Part shown: positions 59,682-64,000 of the stretch, one piece after another | How positions within the stretch are numbered: the first letter of the stretch is position 1 | Layout of the letters: the number at the start of each line of letters is the position of its first letter | DNA from: Acidobacteriaceae bacterium | GTDB lineage: Bacteria > Acidobacteriota > Terriglobia > Terriglobales > Acidobacteriaceae | DNA length: 64,000 nt | NCBI GenBank assembly: GCA_003134995.1 | Contig: PLDC01000011.1 | Location: forward strand, 203,976 to 267,975 | Reading direction: 5' to 3' | Translations under genes and position numbers: made by a program | The notes under the pieces: model-generated | What the model was told of the DNA's origin: nothing | Seen by the model: only the letters and a program-made list of their open reading frames with translations | Database searches by the model: none

Positions 59682-60247
59682 GCGCAATAGTGAATGGTTC
59701 TCATCTCGTGATTGGCCTGTTCGCCCTGTGGTTTTTGTATTTTTTCTGCTGGCACGAGCACAGAATAGACGCTTACCGGCAGCGTCTTTTCGGAGTGCGT
59801 GACGACCTCTTTGACTACGCGGCTTCAGGGGCCATCAGGTTTGATGATCCCGCCTATACGACGTTGAGAGACTTGTCGAACGGGCTGATTCGCTTCGCTC
59901 ACAGACTAACGTTCACTCGAGTTTGGGCGCTTGCGCTACTCGGGGACCTTCCGCGCACCAACCGCATGGAGGCTTGGATGGCGGATGTTGAGACCCGTTC
60001 GCCAGAGGTGCGGGATAGACTTTTGAAGGCCCACAAGCAGATTGAGAGTGCATCACTGTGGCATGTTCTCGCATGGTCGCCACTCGCCTGGATCTGTATC
60101 CTGGTGGCACTTATCATCAGGCTTCTGAGGATTCGGGTAAAAGTCGAGGTCGTGCGTGGGCCCAGGGAAATCTCTGCCGTACTAGAGCAGGAAGCCTTGG
60201 AGCAAAGCTCCCTGGTTGACGACGACAGCTGTCTCGCAACAGTCTGA
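59678..60247 (+). CDS. Membrane protein of unknown function, partner of the preceding gene
   Basis: A 189-residue protein with one N-terminal helix (HLVIGLFALWFLYFFCW) and one near residue 130-150 (LAWSPLAWICILVALIIRLL). Between them lies a soluble, helical part (HRIDAYRQRLFGVRDDLFDYAASGAI, DDPAYTTLRDLSNGLIRFAH). It ends acidic (EQSSLVDDDSCLATV). ATG at 59678 overlaps the stop of the frameshifted upstream gene by 4 bp, so translation is coupled. I do not recognise the family. The two probably form one membrane complex, an inference from the overlap only. Confidence 0.65.
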   Translation: MSAIVNGSHLVIGLFALWFLYFFCWHEHRIDAYRQRLFGVRDDLFDYAASGAIRFDDPAYTTLRDLSNGLIRFAHRLTFTRVWALALLGDLPRTNRMEAWMADVETRSPEVRDRLLKAHKQIESASLWHVLAWSPLAWICILVALIIRLLRIRVKVEVVRGPREISAVLEQEALEQSSLVDDDSCLATV

Positions 60248-60271
60248 GCGCCGCCCGACACGCTCGCAAAC

Positions 60272-61234
60272 TTAGACGGACTCAAGACCTAATACCAGCG
60301 CTCCGGTTTGACTCTGGATCTGCTTATCGTCGCCAAACCCGCGCAGCCAGTGGACATCCGGTTCGCGCCGGAACCAGGTCGTCTGCCGCTTGGCGTAATT
60401 GCGGTGCGCTTGTTGAGCCGCGTGCAGCGCCTGTTCGCGCGTAAGCTCTCCACGCAAAAATTGCCCAGCCTGCTTGTAGCCGAGCGAAGACAGCGGACCC
60501 GCGGCTGAACCGTACTTCTTCAGCAATCGCTCAGTCTCTTCGATCAACCCACCATCAAACATCTGTTGCGCGCGCCTATTGATTCGGTCATACAGAGCCT
60601 GCCGATCAGGCTCAAGCCCAATCCGCAAAATGCGAAAGCCGCGCAACGGATCGCGCCCGCGTTCCCAAAGTTCCGTCATCTTCTGCCGCGACGCGACGCA
60701 AACTTCAATGGCGCGGATAAGCTTAGGCGTGTCGTTGGCATGAATCTTCTCAGCAGCCGCGCGATCGAGCCTCCGCAGAATGCGATGAAGATAACTCGAT
60801 CCGCGCTGCTCAACTCGCTCACGCAAGCGCTCGCGCAATTCTTCAGACCGCTGTGGACCAGAAAAAAGTCCTTCGAGCAGAGCGCGCAGGTAGAGTCCAG
60901 TTCCCCCGACAACGATAGGCAAGTGTCCGCGCGCCTGAATCTCATCGAGCACTTGCCGCGCCATTCGAGCGTACTCGCCGGCCGTGATGTTGCCGGTGGG
61001 CGCGACGCAATCAAGCAGATGATGCGGCGCTCGCGCTCGGTCGGCCGCATTCGGCTTCGCGGTTCCCAGGTCAAACTCGCGGTACATCGCGACCGAATCG
61101 CAGTTCACGATCTCGCCGCGAAAGCGCTCAGCAAGTGAAAGTGAAAGCGCAGTCTTCCCGCTGGCCGTGGGGCCGAGCACGACCACCAGCAGTGGTTCAG
61201 GCTGCGCCGAAGCCACCGTCAGCGAACGCTCCAA
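60272..61234 (-). CDS. miaA: tRNA dimethylallyltransferase
   Basis: A 320-residue MiaA. The P-loop is VVLGPTASGKTALSLSLA, and the second block is GEIVNCDSVAMYREFDLGTAKP. Later motifs are PIVVGGTGLYLRALLEGLF and GYKQAGQFLRGELTREQALHAAQQAHRNYAKRQTTWFRRE. It prenylates adenosine 37 of tRNAs that read UNN codons. The track start is a TTG at 61234; a GTG at 61216 is possible and still keeps the P-loop. The start region overlaps the end of a small ORF by 16 bp in another frame. Confidence 0.94.
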   Translation of the reverse strand: MERSLTVASAQPEPLLVVVLGPTASGKTALSLSLAERFRGEIVNCDSVAMYREFDLGTAKPNAADRARAPHHLLDCVAPTGNITAGEYARMARQVLDEIQARGHLPIVVGGTGLYLRALLEGLFSGPQRSEELRERLRERVEQRGSSYLHRILRRLDRAAAEKIHANDTPKLIRAIEVCVASRQKMTELWERGRDPLRGFRILRIGLEPDRQALYDRINRRAQQMFDGGLIEETERLLKKYGSAAGPLSSLGYKQAGQFLRGELTREQALHAAQQAHRNYAKRQTTWFRREPDVHWLRGFGDDKQIQSQTGALVLGLESV

Positions 61235-61368
61235 TGAATCACGTGCCAGTAGCGTGTGAGGGTGATCGCGAGCAGCAGAAGGGCGATTAGGAGCAGGCCG
61301 GAAGTTTCCGTCGCATAAATCGCGTGCCGCGCGTGCTTGTGAGAATCGCTTTGGCGATGAGCAGCCAC
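61219..61368 (-). CDS. Tiny membrane protein overlapping miaA start
   Basis: GTG at 61368 opens a 49-residue ORF below the track cut-off. A basic N-terminus (VAAHRQSDSHKHARHAIYATETS) is followed by one membrane helix (GLLLIALLLLAITLTRYW) and WHVIHWSVR. It overlaps miaA by 16 bp, which suggests translational coupling. A good promoter (61375-61402) is directly upstream, leaving almost no leader. No family is recognised with confidence, but the composition is that of a real single-pass membrane peptide. Confidence 0.5.
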   Translation of the reverse strand: MAAHRQSDSHKHARHAIYATETSGLLLIALLLLAITLTRYWHVIHWSVR

Positions 61369-61374
61369 GACTTT

Positions 61375-61402
61375 ATTGTACGCCGCACAGAACTGCCCTC
61401 AA
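61375..61402 (-). promoter_or_regulatory. Promoter of the tiny ORF-miaA transcript
   Basis: Read on the minus strand, TTGAGG and TACAAT are separated by 16 bp. The -10 box ends about 6 bp before the GTG of the tiny ORF, so the message would be nearly leaderless. Confidence 0.55.
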
Positions 61403-61480
61403 CCAAATATGGAGTCGCTCATTCTGGTGTATGCGGGCGCGCCGGCGCTTGGTGCTACACTACGCGTCGTCGGCCATCTC

Positions 61481-62332
61481 ATGCCACCTTTCGAAGGAAA
61501 ATCCAACAGAGTAGCGCGGTTTGGAGTCTTCGAACTCGACCTGAACGCAGGCGAGCTACGCAAGAACGGCGCGAAGCTTCGCCTGCAGGAGCAGCCGTTC
61601 CAGGTCCTGGCCCTGTTGCTCGAGCGTTCCGGCGAACTGGTCACGCGCGAAGAGTTGCGCCAGAAGTTGTGGCCCGCCGACACTTTCGTGGATTTCGACC
61701 ACAGCCTGAACACCGCCGTGAACAAGCTGCGCGAGACTCTCGGCGATTCGGCATCCAGCCCGCGCTACATCGAGACGCTAGCGCGCCGCGGATATCGTTT
61801 TATCGCACCGATGCAGCACAGTGCGGGCCGTGCAGCCGAGCGCAGCCAAGTGGCACCGAGCTCCGAGAAAGATTCTCCCAACGCAATGCATCCCGAGCTC
61901 CAAGTCCCCATTCCGCACCGCGGACTAACGCGCGGACTGTTCGCCCTGATTCAACTCATGTACCTGATCTTCTACGTAGTAGCACTCTTCCGTCTGCACG
62001 CGATCTTGTCCGTCGCAGATTCCTTCTTGCCAGGATGGGGCGCGACCGCGCTGGTCGCAGCGGTAATGGTGACCGCAGGTGCGGGAATTCCGCTGCGCTG
62101 TTATCTACTCTCGGCGGTGGGATTCGATTACCAGCGCCTCGGCGAAAAGTTCCAGCAGATGTTTCCGTTTATTCTCGCCCTCGATCAGTTGTGGGCCGTT
62201 GCTCCATTCCTGCTGACGCACAAGATCGGGCTGGGCGCGGCCTTCGCCGCTAGCGCTGCACTTCTCTATGTGCCATTCTCCGAGCGAACCCTGATTCGTC
62301 TCGCCTACGTAAGGCGCCGAACGCAAGGGTAA
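61481..62332 (+). CDS. Winged-helix DNA-binding protein with C-terminal membrane domain
   Basis: A 283-residue regulator. The first ~105 residues are an OmpR/CadC-type winged helix (FGVFELDLNAGELRKNGAKLRLQEQPFQVLALLLERSGELVTREELRQKLWPADTFVDFDHSLNTAVNKLRETLGD, IETLARRGYRFI). After a linker there are four membrane helices (GLTRGLFALIQLMYLIFYVVALF to AASAALLYVPFS). CadC-like proteins usually have one helix and a periplasmic sensor; here the sensor part is membrane-embedded. ATG at 61481 starts just before the winged helix; the track start at 61376 adds 35 unrelated residues. The ligand is unknown. Confidence 0.82.
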   Translation: MPPFEGKSNRVARFGVFELDLNAGELRKNGAKLRLQEQPFQVLALLLERSGELVTREELRQKLWPADTFVDFDHSLNTAVNKLRETLGDSASSPRYIETLARRGYRFIAPMQHSAGRAAERSQVAPSSEKDSPNAMHPELQVPIPHRGLTRGLFALIQLMYLIFYVVALFRLHAILSVADSFLPGWGATALVAAVMVTAGAGIPLRCYLLSAVGFDYQRLGEKFQQMFPFILALDQLWAVAPFLLTHKIGLGAAFAASAALLYVPFSERTLIRLAYVRRRTQG

Positions 62333-62364
62333 GCGCGAAGAGCGCGCCGGACCACCATCTCGAC

Positions 62365-63270
62365 TCAAGCCTTCTTCAGAAATTTCCCTTGCTCAAGCTC
62401 CTGGAACGCTTGGCGAAGTTGCTCCTGCGTGTTCATCACTATTGGTCCGTACCACGCAACTGGCTCCTGCAGAGGTTTTCCGGAGCACAGCAGAAACCGT
62501 ATTCCATCATCACCGGCTCGCACCGTTACTTCATCGCCTCGATCGAAGAGTATGAGTGAGCGGTTATCGGCTTCCACCGGCGGCGTGGTGTCGAGCCACT
62601 TCACGGACTCGGTTGGCACCGCGAGCGGGCCTGATGCGTTGCAGAACTTTCCCGCGCCGCCGAAGACATAAGCAAAAGCGTGACGAGATGTTTCCACCGG
62701 CAAAGTTTTCGTTTTGCCCGGTGCGACCGACACGTCGAGATAAATTGGATCGGCCGCGATTCCATCCACCGGGCCTTTCTTGCCCCAGAAAGTTCCGCAC
62801 ACCACGCGCACGTGCGTGCCGTCGTCATCTTTTATCTCGGGGATGTCGAGCGCCTTCACTTCCTGGTAACGCGGCGGCGTCATTTTCAACGATGCCGGAA
62901 GATTCGCCCACAACTGAAATCCGTGCATGCGCCCCGATTGATCGCCCTTCGGCATCTCCTGATGAATGATGCCGCTGCCCGCCGTCATCCACTGCACATC
63001 GCCGGCGGCAATGGCGCCGTGGTTTCCCATGCTGTCGCCATGCTCTACCGTTCCTGCCAGAACGTACGTGATGGTTTCGATCCCGCGGTGCGGATGCCAC
63101 GGAAAGCCCGCGAGATAATCTTCGGGAACATCGTTGCGAAAATCGTCGAGCAGAAGGAACGGATCCGTCTCCTTCGTGTTGCCAAAGCCAAATGCACGCC
63201 GCAAATGCACGCCCGCGCCTTCCAGCGTAGGTTTCGATTTAATCAGCTGCTTTACCGGTCGAATGGACAT
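62365..63270 (-). CDS. Pirin family protein
   Basis: A 301-residue double-cupin protein. The N-terminal metal site shows FPWHPHRGIETITYVLAGTVEHGDS and the IIHQEMP block, with the His and Glu residues expected to bind iron. The C-terminal half is the second cupin (HAFAYVFGGAG). Some pirins act as quercetin 2,3-dioxygenases, others as redox-sensitive binding proteins; the substrate is unknown. ATG at 63270 gives the standard N-terminus (MSIRPVKQLIKSKP). It is convergent with the winged-helix gene, 32 bp apart. Confidence 0.92.
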   Translation of the reverse strand: MSIRPVKQLIKSKPTLEGAGVHLRRAFGFGNTKETDPFLLLDDFRNDVPEDYLAGFPWHPHRGIETITYVLAGTVEHGDSMGNHGAIAAGDVQWMTAGSGIIHQEMPKGDQSGRMHGFQLWANLPASLKMTPPRYQEVKALDIPEIKDDDGTHVRVVCGTFWGKKGPVDGIAADPIYLDVSVAPGKTKTLPVETSRHAFAYVFGGAGKFCNASGPLAVPTESVKWLDTTPPVEADNRSLILFDRGDEVTVRAGDDGIRFLLCSGKPLQEPVAWYGPIVMNTQEQLRQAFQELEQGKFLKKA

Positions 63271-63357
63271 CAGAGGATCTCCAATCAGGAAATCTTTTGA
63301 TGTCGAACCGCTGATCGAGGATTCTTAGCCGCGGTTATCGTCGGGTCTTAAGATCCT

Positions 63358-63561
63358 AGGCCGTAACGAGCAACTTCTCCGCCGCCCGGTTTAGTTCCAC
63401 CAGCGCTTCCAGCCCTCGCTCCCGTTACCGCCGCAGCCACACGCAGCCGGTTTCCCGCGGAACCCCGTAGCTCTCGCAGAGCTCACTCATCGTGTGCTGA
63501 TGTTCTACTCAAAGGTAAACCGCGCTCTCTCGTCCATGACACTGATCGCTTCCCAAGGCAT
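63358..63561 (-). pseudogene. Remnant of an IS481-type transposase N-terminus
   Basis: On the minus strand, ATG at 63561 opens MPWEAISVMDERARFTFE followed by a stop. Shifted by one frame, the sequence continues as MSELCESYGVPRETGCVWLRR, a stop, RERGLEALVELNRAAEKL. This matches the N-terminal helix-turn-helix domain of IS481-family transposases (MPWK, MDERMRF, SELCR, YGISRKTGYKWL, RYREEG). It has at least two in-frame stops and one frameshift, and the catalytic domain is missing. No inverted repeats or target duplication could be identified. Confidence 0.75.
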
Positions 63562-63713
63562 GTCGTTCTTCTACAGGCCTTCGAAAATCTACGATAGTGT
63601 CAGGAATGTCCCGGGTCTGCTTTGTCGGCGATCCGCCCGGTTTGTACCACTGGGTACCCCCTCCCCACCCCCCTCGATATCTGGAATCATCGAGTTAGAC
63701 ATGTTTTGCCCGG
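63562..63713. other. Non-coding, with a C-rich tract
   Basis: No gene is supported; the 78-codon ORF at 63494-63730 runs across unrelated repeat sequence. The tract GGTACCCCCTCCCCACCCCCCT (63652-63673) is strongly strand-asymmetric and could form a G-quadruplex on the minus strand. Confidence 0.4.
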
Positions 63714-63872
63714 CAAAATCTAGGGCCTAAAGGACTTAGGCACTAAAATATAGACAACAAAGTACTTAACAACGGGAAGGGTAAATCTTTTCCCGGCGTC
63801 ACGTCCTCGACCATGATCGCGCGATTTAATTTTGTGCGCAAGGTCAGATGTCACAACGTGCCTGTGGAAATC
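63714..63872 (+). repeat. Copy B of the dispersed 160-bp repeat
   Basis: Two 26-bp units at 63714 and 63744 (30-bp period, AAAAT to CTTA), then CCTCGACCATGAT 36 bases on, then GCGCAAGGTCAGATGTCACAA 31 bases further, then CTGTGGAAA. Order and spacing match copy A at 6893-7050. No gene is visible from here to the window end. Confidence 0.75.
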
Positions 63873-64000
63873 GCAGGCGGTTGCGGAGCCTGCTACCTTC
63901 GCCGCATATTCAATTTTGGAAAACTGAGAACGCGGGCGACTGGATCGTTCATATCGCCGGGTCCCATCGTCGCATACTCCTTGTGGTTTGGATGCTGCGG

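Noticed and set aside
63494-63730. 78-codon plus-strand ORF
   Set aside because: It crosses the transposase remnant and repeat sequence on the wrong strand and has no coherent protein pattern.

Overview
The window looks like a chromosomal segment of an acidobacterium, most likely class Terriglobia (subdivision 1, Koribacter/Sulfotelmatobacter-like). This is inferred from gene content only: an alternative complex III locus, a Ser/Thr kinase fused to a TolB-like propeller, many secreted beta-propeller and carboxypeptidase-regulatory-like proteins, an RpoB with a Cys-rich insert, and numerous small intergenic repeats of a kind I associate with that group. No rRNA, CRISPR array, prophage or intact insertion sequence is visible.

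Left part (1-31 kb): the left edge cuts the act (alternative complex III) operon, with actA complete and actB running off the edge. Then come an aldehyde dehydrogenase, a GatA-like amidase, a frameshifted ExbB-ExbD fusion, two unknown membrane or secreted proteins, and a large membrane GAF-GGDEF-HD-GYP protein. These are followed by gltX, a zinc alcohol dehydrogenase, a HigBA-like toxin-antitoxin pair with a palindromic operator, glnS, and a damaged tRNA-Gln-like gene with an antisense echo of its anticodon arm. A ccdA-tlpA-DsbD-alpha operon (a split DsbD system) comes next, then several secreted or propeller proteins and the Ser/Thr kinase.

Centre (31.3-48 kb): this is the classical information-processing cluster. 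Its order is tRNA-Thr, tRNA-Tyr, tRNA-Thr, tRNA-Gly, tuf, rpmG, tRNA-Trp, secE, nusG, rplK, rplA, rplJ, rplL, rpoB, rpoC. It has two unusual insertions, a retropepsin-like aspartic protease between nusG and rplK and a small unknown gene before tuf, and its spacers are full of repeats. RpoB carries an eight-cysteine insert predicted to form two zinc ribbons.

Right part (48-64 kb): a BrkB/YihY membrane protein, pyruvate kinase, an ABM-like small protein, an alpha/beta hydrolase and a rhomboid protease. Next is a run of small secreted proteins headed by a LysW-like zinc ribbon, then LemA. A GH3 glycosidase follows, overlapping a pair of secreted paralogues. Then come a two-gene membrane pair (first gene frameshifted), miaA with an overlapping tiny membrane ORF, a membrane-bound winged-helix regulator, a pirin, and a decayed IS481-type transposase. 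A 160-bp repeat near the right edge is shared with the 6.9-kb region.

Two protein frameshifts and two single-base insertions in the tRNA could be real decay or assembly error; read-level data would settle this. Coordinates, motifs and spacings come from reading the sequence. Family assignments come from recalled motifs, without database searches.
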